Made by a program: the position numbers and the translations under genes. This document shows positions 36,664-49,109 of a stretch of 64,000 nucleotides of DNA, in pieces. Positions within the stretch are counted from its first letter, which is position 1; every line of letters begins with the position of its first letter. Location: positions 1,798,001 through 1,862,000 of the forward strand of contig JBANDB010000004.1 in NCBI GenBank assembly GCA_037576215.1, read 5' to 3'. The stretch is from Armillaria gallica (taxonomy: Eukaryota; Basidiomycota; Agaricomycetes; Agaricales; Physalacriaceae). The notes under the pieces were generated by a model. That model was not told where the DNA came from. It did no database searches and saw only the letters and a list, made by a program, of their open reading frames with translations.

Positions 36664-37567
36664 TATATATAACGCCCTGATGGGTGGCTATTGCTCATGT
36701 TGTAATGGACATCCTTGTCGACGAAACTGTATCTCTCCCAGCGCACGCACTGTTAACATGCTACATCGAGATGGAAAACTCTGTCAATAGTTTACTCAAT
36801 GCTGCCCTTGGGGATCCTCATGGACTTCAGCAACAGCTGAGCTTTGTAATATCATACGAGGCTTCCCTAGAAAGGGTACGCGACTTCATAAACTGAATAT
36901 TCAGGTCTAACAGTTCCACGCAGCTTCAACACGCGCTGCCCACAGAGCAAACCATTATTATCCGTGGAAAGCTTCTGACGTTCAAAAGACTCCTCCAAGA
37001 AGCGTTGGATCTTCTGCATCATCTCCCGGTCCTAATTCCTAGAGAACCTAAGCAATTAGCAGGACGGTGTACCCCCACCTCTGTCGACCCACAGCTGCTG
37101 AAGGACTTAACCAGGAATTACGGTGGCGCTGTGAAAATAGGAAAGCTATTGGGATTCAGTGCGAGGACCATCCGAAGACTCCAGCTCAAATCGAATCTGG
37201 TATTGTCCAGACAAGTGCCCTTGCAGAGCTCCTATGGTGGCCCTCCAAGGCAATTAGGTCCACCTTCCATCTCCTTCCAATCCTTTCCCCCAGGCAAGTT
37301 CTCCGATTTGTTCCCCTTATGTGTCTACTAATGCCTTTTCCAGAGCATTTGTTGTTGCGGAAGTGTCTTTGCATATTCGTAGATGGATATTCCCGTACAG
37401 TATCAGCTGCTCGGATTTTCGACGTTAATCAATGCAACACAGTTCCAAAGGCCACCGTGCGCATGAGGGCACCCACACATTGTCGAGGCGATCATGGTAA
37501 TAATAATATGCCAGTCGAGTGCATTAATTGTTATCGGGGAAGCAATGGGTATACCAAGGGGAAGTGA
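36664..37567 (+). pseudogene. Truncated Ginger-like integrase gene (copy 2, inverted)
   Basis: Starts like the full copy: TATA-like tatatataacgccctga, then ATG at 36705 with MDILVDETVSLPAH and DPHGLQQQLSF. It continues with DPQLLKDLTRNYGGAVKIG (helix-turn-helix region) and RTIRRLQLKSNLV, then jumps to PPRQLG, having lost about 90 codons present in the other copy. IFVDGYSRTVSA and HCRGDHGNNN follow. Similarity ends at the exon 3 donor (gggaagtgagt at about 37562), so the exon with the catalytic Glu is missing. It faces the full copy across 1.2 kb. Confidence 0.75.
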
Positions 37568-37569
37568 GT

Positions 37570-38740
37570 ATGTTTACTGGTTGTTGGTTTGGAATGTCTG
37601 ACATGTCGCATCAAGTTCGCCACATAACACCCCAACGGAGCTACCTGCAGTAGCGTAGGACTATCAGGACTGAATGGAGAGACACTTCCAAGGTATGTCA
37701 AGACTCTACAAGTCCGTTGGAGTTGCCTGAAATCTGTATCTACCCCAGATCTCACATTTTCCCATGTCATCCCGTCGATAAACTTGCATCACAGAGTGTA
37801 TTAGTTATAATCCTATTGGTCAAATTCGAGTTCTATCCAAGCTGTTCGGCCCCTTCAGGTCCACGGTCCCCAGAGACTGGCTTCTCAGATATGAAGGCTG
37901 TATTAAGAATTACGCGAAAACCGTGATTCGATTAAGGCACAACCACAGTGCTGAGATGCCAGTCTGAAAGCAAATCACAAATCACCCTCAGTCGTCATTT
38001 CATAACCACCACAAAAGCGGAGATGACCACGAAGGAGCTTATTATTCGTCTTTCGACCATCTGTAGCCAGCCTGGTCCATGCAGTAGGCACCACACCACG
38101 TTTCTCCCATGACTCTGAGGGGAGCAGTATCCGTTAGTCTCCAAGATGTTGCGATGGTCGCCGCTGATATGAGTGAGGTTGCTGTATGTACGTATCTTAT
38201 CCCCACAGTAAATAGTACAATCGGCGTCTTTGACCTGACTTCAATTCACAAACCTACTACAATCGAATCGCTCTAATATCGCATGGGACGGGATTTATCT
38301 GACTACTTTCCTTCGCATTTGATCCAGATTTCGTAAGGCATACCAAACAAGGAACTTGTAATCATATCTTATAGCATAGATTTTCATGCAACTGAACAAT
38401 GTCAATATCATGTGCACCGCAATATCTGATGAGCTATTACTCAAAGTATCAAGTGGTCCGTACACACAATTTGAGCTGCGCTTTCGACAATATCTGCCAA
38501 TTTTGGCTTGAATAAAGATGTTTCTTCAAAGATTCGAACTGCCCAAATTCGAGGCAGGATGAAGCTATCAGGCTTCAGCACAAGCAAATATATCTACGTG
38601 ATTGTAAAGCTGACCAGTAACTACAGTGTTGTACCTGATGATATTGAATAAATGATGGCTACTTTCTGTCCTAGTGGAATGTCTAGCAATTAGAGTGAAG
38701 TAGCCCATGTCGACGGAGGTGAAACTGCAAGTTGATACAC
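37570..38740. other. Spacer between inverted integrase copies
   Basis: No open frame with a motif. No clear terminal inverted repeats of the integrase element were found here. Confidence 0.4.
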
Positions 38741-38748
38741 AACCACTT

Positions 38749-40593
38749 CTAATTTTCAGCCCTCACAGCACCCCGGATGAACTCCAGACCTATGATCCAC
38801 CAAAGTCGCCGCTGGCTCATGGAACGAGATAACATATCTTCAGACTCGGATTGTCTCAAATAATCTTGCAATAAGGTGGTCCCCTCTGGGTCGAGTTCAA
38901 GAGAAGGTGCATTCACCTCAACATATTGCATACTAGGAGGTACTGGGGGGTATGAGGGATGATCAATGTACAAGAAGATAAAATGATACTTACAACCAGG
39001 AACATCGACTTGCCAGTGTCCTCTCCGACTGTGATTGCGTAGATCTTCAAGCATCTGGTCGGAGAGTCCAAGGTTTGGGATAATTTGATCAGGATGGAGG
39101 CGCAGAGGGTCATCGGGCAAAAGGTGTTCAAATCCTCGATAACCATCCACAAGCTGGCTTTCAAGAAACATTTCATTTGGAGATGCCCTCTTCCTTCCAC
39201 GAATGGCGATTTTGTGAGCATTCCATGTGTGTGCCCATCTTTGCGCATCATCATTGAGGTCAGCGAGGAAAAGGAAGTGTAAAAGGCCCAGATGCTCGTC
39301 GTTATCTCGCTCTAAACTGTGATGCCTCTCAAGGTCTTCGAAAAAGGAGATCCATTTTTTAAGAAAGCCTTCCCCAACATCCACCCAAGGCCTTTCAACT
39401 CGGGTGTTGTGGACAGACCTAAAGAGACGAGTCAGTTTGATCTTCGACTTTGACACAAATCTTCACCTTCCCCATATGTACCCATCAGTTCCCCGATAAT
39501 TGTACATCCATTGCGCTACCATGGTGTTTTCAATGCCGTGATCTCCGCGACACTGCATTGGTACTCCCCAGAGTCTGAACGCTTCGAGAAAAAGGTTTAA
39601 AATGGTCCTTTGCCAATTATTACCTGACACCCTGATTCCGGTGACAGTGTGGGTGTGTCCGTCTACAAACATGTGAACCACAAATTTCCAGTGTATCAGC
39701 TCTAAAAATGCCATCAGCGGGCAGGTAAATAGGATGACTTGGTACGTACTGTGGTTTCTGTCATGGTGCCACAAAGAATTTGCACTGGGAACACAGTAGG
39801 ACTGCCGTGGGATAGAGCGTCTACCGAATTGCCTGAGAGGGCCATGCACCCTTTCATACACGTTCTTGGCCCTCTCTTGAGATACTCTCAAGCCACATCT
39901 AGCGATTGCACCACACAACATTGTGCGACCGAGGCGAGGATAGTCTGTAAGTATTTCGCGAACTATGGCATCAAGCTCTTCATCAGATAGGTCTGACATC
40001 CGAGGCCGAGCGACATGATGGGTCCAATATTCTGTCCCGTCCTCTGTGACATGACTCTGAAAGGGCACCTGTCCGTCCGGTACCAGATTCAGCTTGAGCT
40101 GGAGTCTTCGAATGGTCCTCACGCTGAATCCCAATAGTCTTCCTATTTTTGCGGCGTCGCCATAATTGCTGGTTAAGTCCTTTAGCAGCTGTGGGTCAAC
40201 AGAGGCTGCGGGTCGCCCTCTGCCTGCCGATGGCTTGGTTTCTCTAGGAATGAGGACTGGGGGATAATGTGGAGGATCCGAGGAGCGCAGAGCAGCTTCA
40301 CGAAGGAGCCTTTTGAACATCAGAAGATTACCACGGATGGTAAGAGCTTGCTCTTCGGGTAGTGTGTGTTGAAGCTGCGTGAATTGTTAGAACCTAAGCG
40401 TTGAATTTGTGAAGTCGGGTACCCTTTCTAGCGAAGCCTCATACGATGCTATAGAGTTCAGCTGTAGCTGGAGTCTGTGTGGATCCCCAAGGGCAACGTT
40501 GAGTAAACTGTCAACAGAGTGTTCGATCTCAGTGTAACGTGATAATAGAGTGTGTGCTGGAAGAGACACAGTTTCGTCGACGAGGGCGTCCAT
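38749..40593 (-). CDS. Ginger-like transposon integrase (DDE family), apparently complete
   Basis: ATG at 40593 (MDALVDETVSLPAH). A clean intron joins ASLER to LQHTLPEEQALTIRGNLL. Then VDPQLLKDLTSNYGDAAKI with RTIRRLQLKLNLV, a helix-turn-helix for DNA binding. The catalytic core follows: NSLWHHDRNH joined by a 50-bp intron to LIHWKFVVHMFVDGHTHTV (first Asp in WHxD), CRGDHGIENTMV (second Asp), then a third intron to SVHNTRVERPWVDVGEGF (Glu). The C-terminal part (AQRWAHTWNAHKIAIRGRK, SPNEMFLESQLVDGYRG) matches the integrase core family found in fungi and animals. About 600 residues, no internal stop seen. It would cut and join transposon ends; whether it is active is unknown. Confidence 0.8.
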
Positions 40594-40614
40594 TGCAACA
40601 CGAACGATAACCAC

Positions 40615-41470
40615 CCATCACTGATCAGGGCATGTTATATACTGCAACGTGGGCCAAGTGCCGAGGTCAGTGTAAGTGAGGATTTTGCTTTCGCCGACAC
40701 AACCGGCCCGAGGCAGACAACGTCACTTTCCAAACGGGGACAATGGAAGTTGAACCGGCAATCAAAGTATGCATATTCCAGGCCAGTCACAAAATCTCCA
40801 TATCGAGTTGATATCGAGTACCACAGACACAGACTTCTCTCCTCACCCGTTTTGGCTTCGAGGATATAACGCTGGCAAGGCACATCTGGGCAAGGCCTGC
40901 CACGTTTACTACTATTGATTACATAAGAACTACCTACATCCAACAGATTGCCAGACTTAAAGTAAAATGCTTGGTATGCCCTTCGCAATGTAGATGCAAG
41001 TTCTGTTGAGCAACTCCTTGGCAAGCGTGGTAGTAATGAGAGGTCACATGTAAGCAGTCACAACTCAAGTTACAGCCACACCGAATATCTTACTTGCCGA
41101 AAAAATTTTCTTTGCTCTGAACCGCGAAATATTTCCGGAAATAGGAATTTTATCGACAACGCTTGACAAGTTGTTGCTTGAAAGTTGATGGAACCAAGAT
41201 ATAGGATACTCCGAGTGTAATGTAGTTCCGACCACAGGCTGAGAATGCCCTTTCACATGTATTTCCTGGATCTGTCCCTGGCCCGTCGTGAATTCGTTGG
41301 AGTTACACCAGATCTCATGCCAATCTTGTTTGAGATCCCTGCACCGGCATAAACTCAGCACTTCAGCACTTGGAACACGCCGTTAGTCTTATATGTATCA
41401 TTACCGTATATAAAGGCAGAACATACGGATTATCCTCCAGTTCACATCGACGCAATCTGTGAGCTTGGAA
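40615..41470. other. Upstream region of the integrase gene
   Basis: TATA-like gtatataacatg (minus strand, about 40628-40640) precedes the integrase start. 40880-40970 resembles 34440-34510 in the same orientation (catctgggcaaggcctgc versus tatctggggcaaagcctgc), a short dispersed repeat. No gene recognised. Confidence 0.4.
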
Positions 41471-41474
41471 GTAG

Positions 41475-43842
41475 TCGATGAACGTTCCGGAGAAGTAACA
41501 GAGGATCAAACATTTGGAAGAGTTCTACTAATGGTTAATGGATGCTGGGTGAAGCGCTTGTGTCAGCCAAAACAGTCCACCTCCAAGAAAACACCGAGGA
41601 CTCACTGGCACAGAATGGCCTGTCCGTTGTCCGCAAAATCATGTAGGAAAAGCATAATTGCCCAAACACTTTGGGAATCCAAACCGGAGGTCAGTTCATC
41701 AATGAGGGTAGTAGCTTGGGCTGTAGCGGAGACATAGAATTGCTCTCAAGTATATCTGTGAAAACATTGAGCTGACCTTCGCTGCTGGCTCCACGCCGAT
41801 GGTCGTTCGTTTGCGGTATTCGATGCTCAACGAGCCGACAGTTGTGCCTCTGAATGGTTCCAAACTGCTGAGCTGGTTACACTTCTCCACACTGAGTACT
41901 GAGGCATAAGAACATCATCAATCAGATAAAGGTGCTACACATCAATCCTCTTTTTCACTCAGAGGTACGGACGTAGGCTGACGCAATTGCTCGGAGAAAA
42001 AAAGCGCCTCGTGGATGGTTGCCAATCGAACATGGGTATCTTGCTGCTGAGAGTATTCACTATGACGCCAGTTAATCAGTGTTGGGCACAGGCCAACGAG
42101 GTGTTGGACATACGTTTGAGATTGGAAATCCCTCGGCAGGTCATGTCTATTGACGAACTGGTTGCCAGTGACGACATCAATGTCAGCACGCTCTACCAAG
42201 ACGTTGAGAAGAGTTGTCTAAGATAGAGGATAATCAGCCTGAAGTTCCCATTTGTTGCATAAGAATAGAATGAAACACACTTCAACACTAGCACCAGAAC
42301 AGCATTCAAAAGTCATCCGCAACTGGAACTGTGCAAGTCAAGTGCTGACATCCATCACAGAAGGTGTTGCCCTGAGCACCTTGTCATAATCTCCAGACTT
42401 TACCTCGTTGCTCAGGCCCACACCTCGTGCTGTGTTGTGGTTGAGAAGCCTTCTCAGCATCATCACTGTCGGTGTTTTTCTTTGGTACCGCATTGGTTTT
42501 TGCTCTGCACTTGAACAAGACCACGGAGTTGGCCAAAATCAGGTTTGTACTAACTTCAGAGAGTGAGGAGAGCTTTAGCATATGCGACAAGAAAGGTGAC
42601 CATGATGCCGAAAGTCTGTGCCAAACTGATGAGAACTCAGTAAAGAAATTTAACAGACACTACTCGCTACTGTGACTGAAACAGCAATCATATGAAAGGT
42701 ACGTGAGGGCATTTCCGTCAATGAAAAGATGCCTTGGGACAGGAATAAACTGTATGGATACCATGAGGAAGTGATTTCAAAATTATAAAACAATGCATGA
42801 CCGCTCTGACCTGCATTGGCGTAAAGTCAAGTGAGCAGGACCCAATCGTGTATGCTTCAGGTGTTCTTCTCGAGCGCTCTCCTTGTATGACTGAGCCATA
42901 TCTGCTTTGCCTATGCATTCCGCCTTGAAACACTGGATCTAGGCCTTGTTCCGTTTGGAAGTCGAGGAAGCCTGGAAGTGGGTTGCAAGAACGCGTCTGA
43001 GCATGCGGTATCCTTCCATTAGGATCGGTGACAGCGACGAGGAAATCGGTAGTAGTTTGACGGATGGCAGGTTCATAGTCCAAATCGATGAAGCAGGAGC
43101 GTGCTTCATTAGCAGGGCTTTAGCAGGCCATCTTGCCTTCGAAAATAACAGACCTGTAATGTTGTTAACATTGAGATATTGAGATGCACGTCAGCACGTC
43201 GATGAAAACTATCTACCTTGTTGTATAGTTTGCATAGGGAGTCTTCGGCTTGATTCAAGTAAATGACAGTTATCATTTTTTTGCCATACCAGTGGCAATA
43301 CGAAGCGCACAGACAAATTCCAAGTAGACATATCAAGAATGCGGGTAGAACTGAAAATAAATCAGCTTCTGCTGTCTTAACTTAAGGTAAAGATCGTTTA
43401 CTGTTGTGAGATTAATACACTTTTTTCCCACCCACCAGATGCACCACGGATAGCATCGCCGACAAGAAATTTTCTCGCATGTTTCAAACTGAGGACGGTG
43501 GTCGATATTTATAATTTTAGTAATCATTTTGAGAAAATCCCAGACGAAGGTGAGGCCCACGCAATTTAGCAGTAAACTTGATTTTCTGTTAGACAGCAAG
43601 GGTATGGAAATGCACGTAGTCTTTGGGACAGTAAAGCAATCATTCCTGAAAATATCGTGATGACTAAGAGAGTCTAGATGATCGTCGCCCTTGAAAGCGT
43701 GATATTCACCTTGTCGTTTGACCAGAGTCTTAAGTAGTGTCATGTGCATCCTCGTCTGTAATGCCTCACTACCACTAAGTAACAGCGGAGATGTTAGCGA
43801 GCTTGCCCGGGACCAAAGCACAAGATACGCACAGCATTTCAT
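41475..43842 (-). pseudogene. PDR-type (ABCG) ABC transporter pseudogene
   Basis: PDR pumps export drugs and lipids across the plasma membrane with two nucleotide-binding domains. Remains in order on the minus strand: TLLKTLVKRQGEYHAF and DSLSHHDI; WWVGKKCINLT (degraded signature SGGEKKRV); MITVIYLNQAEDSLC (from TTIVSIYQAGESLY); YEPAIRQTTTDFLVAVTDP, NGRIPHAQTR; then VVLFKCRAKTNAV; second domain [75 protein letters not shown] (Walker B region) and [19 protein letters not shown]. Walker A motifs and transmembrane domains are missing, and frames shift often. A dead, deleted copy. Confidence 0.8.
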
Positions 43843-43849
43843 ATGGATT

Positions 43850-45030
43850 CATGACTCCTTGGAGGCCTGATAGAATATTGCGCGTATAGGGATGTCATGC
43901 GGCCTGAATACCTTTCATGATCCCCAAGGGATTTAGGGCCGAACCTAAAGTTGACTGAGGCGGGCTGTTTGTTCACCCTCTACGCCTCAGCACCTCTCTG
44001 CTACAATTCATACCGATCCAAAACGAGTCTCTGCCACCGCTGGGCACACTGTCGTTATCACCGTCATCATTGTTATACTCTCGGGTGGGCTCTGGGCACG
44101 CGCAAGGCTCTGCATGCCCAGATGGAGACCAATGTTCGATTTGACTGCGTATCTGGACTTGTTCTAGTGTAGAGTTTCCATGGTGTGTTGCGATTGAAGT
44201 TGATCCCCATGCGAGTGATTCTGAGAATGGGGGCGGGGTTAGTGGGCGTATCAGCGGGAAACGGTGCGATGTGCAGCCTCGTCAGAGGATTTACGCATGA
44301 ATTGGAGATGGATGGGAGGCACTCAAAGCTATCAATGTCATTGGTAGGGTCCATCATGCCTCTTGGTATGAGTTGAGTCAGTCGACGCGCAAAAAAGTCT
44401 GTCATTAGCCGTCGGGGACCTTTCTCACCTGCTCCCACTCATCCCTAGTCAAGATATCAACGATATAGATAATACATAGCCGGCACTTTCCTTACTCCTA
44501 CATCCAATGATCTTTCTCCTTTTGCATGTCGAAGCAGCTTCAAGACGGTATTAAATGGCTCCAAATTCCAAACCTGTCACAGGATTAAAGATTGTATTTG
44601 TGAAGTGCACCCATTAACTCACCTGTAAGCCATCATCTCATAGCCTTGAGCGTGGGTTGTGTCCACAAAGGATCTCTTAGCTGTCCTTAAAGGATGTCGA
44701 GATGAGTATCGAAATGTCATGGATGGGATGGTTCACGCTCTGTACGATTAACAGTTTCATGTACACTGGGTTTTTGTACGGACTGTTTAATTTTCACACG
44801 ACGGAAACTAAGAAATTCGAGTTGTGTTCACACACTCAACCGAACAAAGTTGTATTCATATACCCTGAGACCATTCGCACGACCCATCTCCTTCGAGCTC
44901 TATCAAGACACAGAGCCACAGCTGGAAGAAAGGCACATTCACTAGTCGGACTCAAACTTCATTCCACTACCATTCAATCTACCCTCTGGATAAAATCCTG
45001 AACTCAGAGTCAGCAGTGGCCTCGAATAAG
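43850..45030. other. No recognisable gene
   Basis: Open frames at 43951-44172 (+) and 44438-44073 (-) have no motifs. Nothing else supported. Confidence 0.4.
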
Positions 45031-45037
45031 AAAGCAA

Positions 45038-46871
45038 TCATGCATGCACAATTGTGACTTCAGTGTCATTGAATTTCAGACAGCTATCCTGATCGCTACA
45101 ACTCTTCAAGCATAAGAACTGCTCCTTCGTAAGGGGCGGCAAGTACACGTGGGAGCTATCCACGTAAAGGCCAAAGGTAAAGACCTGCTTTCCGGCACAG
45201 GATTCCATTGCTTGTACCATCCATTCATTCCAAAATGCCAGAACGGGGGTATGATGAATAGAGAGCACCAAAAGATGTAGACATGGCACAATGGCGAGCG
45301 ATCCGTCAGACCACGTGTGTTTTAATTCCAACAGGATATCACTGAACACACGATCCGCATCGGTATTCCAGTGCGCAAAGCGGAGAACCAAGGTACTGAG
45401 ATTCAGGGCGAGGTGTAAAATGGGCAGAATGTGCCCTGTAAGCGGCACGTTGTGTAATTCCAATTCTTAAAGGGTATGCTGACAATGGGAATGTTCCAGA
45501 AGGCCTTGGACGGTGGAGAGGGTAAGAGTATCCATATTATCTGAGTTAAGATTGGCCCACCAAACAAAACCACACTCAACGACAAGAGTCTCCAGAACAG
45601 GGAACGCTGTGATCTCCATTACCCTCGAAGATGCAACCTTGAACTCGATCACTGCCGCGAAAGTGGTGATTGGTGTTTGCAGATTATGCATTCCGACTGT
45701 TCGAGCATACTGAAGGCAAAGGCAGGTTAAATGGTTTGCCTGACCGAGAGACGCAACCAGGCCTTCCAACCCAATGCCGACAATCGATTCACGGACGTCC
45801 TCAAAGCAAGCAAGTTTTTGTCCTTGAATGCAGAGGGTAGCTGTGGGCTGAAGACCGGAAACAGTCAACGCATCCAAATTTATGGCAAATTCAAAAGCAC
45901 AAATCTCGGTGGGTTCCTGGATCTCGTGTCGGTGCAATATAACACTGGCAGATGATAGTAGAGAAGCTGCGTTTCAAAGGCCTTCCAGTAAATGCAGATG
46001 TGTTGACCCTACGATCATGTCTATAGATCGCCACTGGGCACTCTGCAAGAGGAGAATCCGCAAAACTGCGATACTAGCCCCAACATGATCTTCGAGGAGC
46101 AAAGCCTGGAATTTGATATCCAAAGGACGATTCGATGAACGGCGCAAAGCGATAGCTGTCGGAAAGCTCATCTGACCCTCGATTTCCTTGGACCGCGTAC
46201 CGAAGCTGAAGGCCAACGACGCCCATAGAGCCAGACACTCGTTTTCCACAATGTCGCGCCACTGCCTACAGACGCTTGCAATAACATATGCAGAATCGGT
46301 GGGATCGCCCACTCGCAGATGAATTTCGTCGCCTTCTTTAGTACTAAGAAACATTTTAGACAGCAATTCCATCGGCATTTGAGAGATCGGTGGGTTCTGG
46401 CACTACAAAAGTTGAGTATGCAAACAATTTCACGGAATACGCACTTACACTCATATCTGTAAGTGCAGGCGAGTCCGATAGCTAAGTTTTCATATTTCGT
46501 CAGTGAAAACTTCTTTATGAATGTCGGAAGCTTTTGAAATTTGGTCCTTTGAAGCACGTGAGTTATCGTTTGACTCGTTTCGGCCACGTTTTCAGGAAGA
46601 TGAGCCCAGCGACGAGGATTGCGGTCCTGATCGGAATCTCGCTGCAGCACCAATCCGCCTCTTTCTGTAAGTGGTGTAATCGTCGGCCACTTAGATCTAG
46701 CTCTTCATCTTGACTAGGTTGAACATCTGCCATGACAGTATCTCTCTGCAAAGGCCCATCCTTTCCAAGAGAATTCAGAAAATTCTTGGCCTCAAGTTTC
46801 TCAGAGTCTGTCCCATAAACGAGTTTGGTTTGTTCAGCCTGTACTTTGAGGCGAGTATTTTCTAATCGCAA
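45038..46871 (-). pseudogene. F-box protein gene with two in-frame stops
   Basis: N-terminal exon (46871-46563): RLENTRLKVQAEQTKLVYG and LHHLQKEADWCCSEI, the coiled-coil lead-in usual in agaric F-box proteins. The F-box starts at about 46390: MPMELLSKMFLS, then ASVCRQWRDIVENECLALW. A single frame then runs from 46378 to 45038 (447 codons) through leucine-rich repeats (LEHSHCQHTL, LHNVPLTGHILPILHL), broken by TGA at 45976-45974 and TAA at 45469-45467, both in frame with open sequence on each side. The true end is TGA at 45038. F-box proteins bring substrates to SCF ubiquitin ligases; the two stops make a full product unlikely. Confidence 0.75.
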
Positions 46872-47092
46872 GTCTTCAGAAGGTCACACCTGGATTTTAA
46901 TTTGCGGGAACCAACACAAAATCAACAAGCCATGTAAGGATTTGACACGAGAAGCCATAATGTATGGTGCTTCTGTTCCAGTACATGACGCCATATCAAT
47001 TATTAACAGCGAGCATGAGAGTAGAGGGGCGTCTTGCTAAGCATGCAACATCAAAGTAACGGTAGCAGGACATCAGACGTAAGCAGCGATGA

Positions 47093-47412
47093 CAGCCACC
47101 CCGACATCTTGACTTTTAAGGGAATTTATTTTACCAAGCCGGGCTAAGTTTCTACGATTAGCAGTTCCCGTGACTTTCGGGATGGCCCCGGCTTAAAGTT
47201 TCGGTAACCGGTACTAACGTACCTAAATCCTGCCAGTTAGGCTGAGCAAATTCGTAGACGAGCGTGATAGTGACAAGGAGTGACAGACAAAGCAGCAGCC
47301 ACCCCGAATTTCTGACTTTTAAGGGAATTTATTTGTGAAAAGCCATGCTAAATTTCTATGATTAGCAATTCCCGTGACTTTCGGAACGGCCCCGGCTTAA
47401 AGTTTCGGTAAC
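47093..47412. repeat. Two direct repeats of about 118 bp, period 203
   Basis: Units at 47093-47209 and 47296-47412, sharing acttttaagggaatttatt, attagca.ttcccgtgactt and ccccggcttaaagttt. Within each, cccgtgactttcggg can form a short hairpin, and aagccggg at the start of unit 1 pairs with ccccggctt near its end. No ORF. Nature unknown. Confidence 0.7.
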
Positions 47413-48418
47413 CACGATCCCTCGATAAGACCTAATCCTAACGTAGCAGGAATAAAATAACTCAATAAATATTCGTCAGGAAGATACCAATCTTAAGACA
47501 AAGAATCCATAAGGCAAAATAATTATTAATCTAGTGAACACTTCGTCGAGTTTACCATATACAATCCATGCGCCGATTGCCTTAAGCCCAACGATACAAG
47601 TGCAATCAGTCTCAAGATCAACCTTAAATCTCTTGTTTCAAGTTTGACGTGTCATAAATGAAACGGCTCGACCGGTATTCGAATGCCAAGCCTGATCAAA
47701 AAAGCAAAGGGCATCAGTACGTATTTGAAGTACCACTTCAGCTATAAGTACATCTGATTTACCCTTGTGCAAGTAGACGCACGCTGCGTAATCTAAGACG
47801 ACGGAGGCACATCATTGAAGACGAGACGAGATCTGACGGCAATTTGCCTTTGATTGGGCATCTATCGAAAGACACCGGCGTCCCTAAATCACCTGCGAGT
47901 CTTAAGACCAGATTGGACCTGCCACCGTAAGGTCACACTCGGCTTAAACGCGACGCTTGGAGCAGTGCAAGGATGCCCCCAGGTTGTGCGATCTCCCATC
48001 CAAGGCATTGAAACTCGAATCATATTCAATATGCCCAGGCCAAGCTGCGAAATAAGCAGTCCCAATGTAAAGCATTGGTGCAGTTGTACGGTCCGTATTT
48101 TGAAGTGTGACGGGTCAAAATTGTGATGTGGCGTGTGGGCCCCGAGGCGGTCGAAAGCAAAAGATGGTGGGCATGCTGGGTGACCAAGGATGGAGGGGAC
48201 GACGTAGTATGCAGAGAAGGCGGTATTCAATCCATCAATCATCGTCGCCCGCAATATCCCACGAATGCTCAGTAAGTTTGTGAACCCATCCGTAGGTATA
48301 GTCCAAGGCCACTCTGCCGCGTGGCATTTGAGAAACTGCTTTGCCTTTTGTTCGAGGCTAAGAAAGAAAGAACAGATTCATGCATATGATACAGAAGATA
48401 TTTAACACTTCCACATTT
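47413..48418. other. Unassigned; three CTTAAG sites
   Basis: CTTAAG at about 47492, 47581 and 47901. A minus-strand frame at 48254-47889 is open for 121 codons without motif. No gene supported. Confidence 0.4.
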
Positions 48419-49107
48419 TCAGTTCGCCTGGGAGACGGCACGCCGTATCTCCAAGAGCCAGACAGGTGCTCCAGCGACGGCAGGGGTGCCATGTTGAAGT
48501 AGAATCGAGGTGCCATTGTACTTGGCCAGAAATTCCGAGTATTCCTTCTCCTGAGGGAATTGTTCGTGGCCTGGTGAGGTTAGCATACAGAAGAACGACA
48601 AAAAACCATAAAACGCATCATGAACTCACAAAAATAAACCAAACCTGGCATATCATCCTGCTCACAGGTCAACATTAAGCAAAGGCGACCTGAACGATAC
48701 TCACTCGATCTGATAGATGGCCCACCGCTAGCTCCAAACTTGCGGCAGCCTTGTCGACGGTCGCCTCATCAATGAGAGTGGCCTCCAGGCCGTTGTCCAA
48801 ACGAAATGATATAGTAGTCTCTATCGTCCTGGTGCCACTTCATTATAAGCATGTCGTAGACGGAGAATGAAGCGATCATTGGATTGGTTGCTGTTACGCA
48901 TCTCCGCTCTCCTGTCGTTGAAGCCCTCCTTGAAGGCAGGTCTGAGAGACTTATGGTGGTCCTGAGGAAGGGATTTGAAGGTTCAGCATAAATATCGTGG
49001 AGAGAGGTCGAGGCAACGTATCTGGGACGTGTGGAATGAGAACAGGCTGCTACACAAGCACTTCCAGGTCGTTCGGGGGACAGTATCCAACGCCAAGGCC
49101 AGGACAA
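48419..49107 (-). CDS. Unknown protein, two or three exons
   Basis: The minus-strand frame from 49107 (RYVASTSLHDIYAEP, MIASFSVYDMLIMKWH) looks coding and seems to join, with a frame change, to RLDNGLEATLIDEATVDK and AASLELAVGHLSDR, then a C-terminal piece PQEKEYSEFLAKYNGTS to AVSQAN stop at 48419. Exon joints were not fixed. No family recognised. Confidence 0.4.
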
Positions 49108-49109
49108 AC

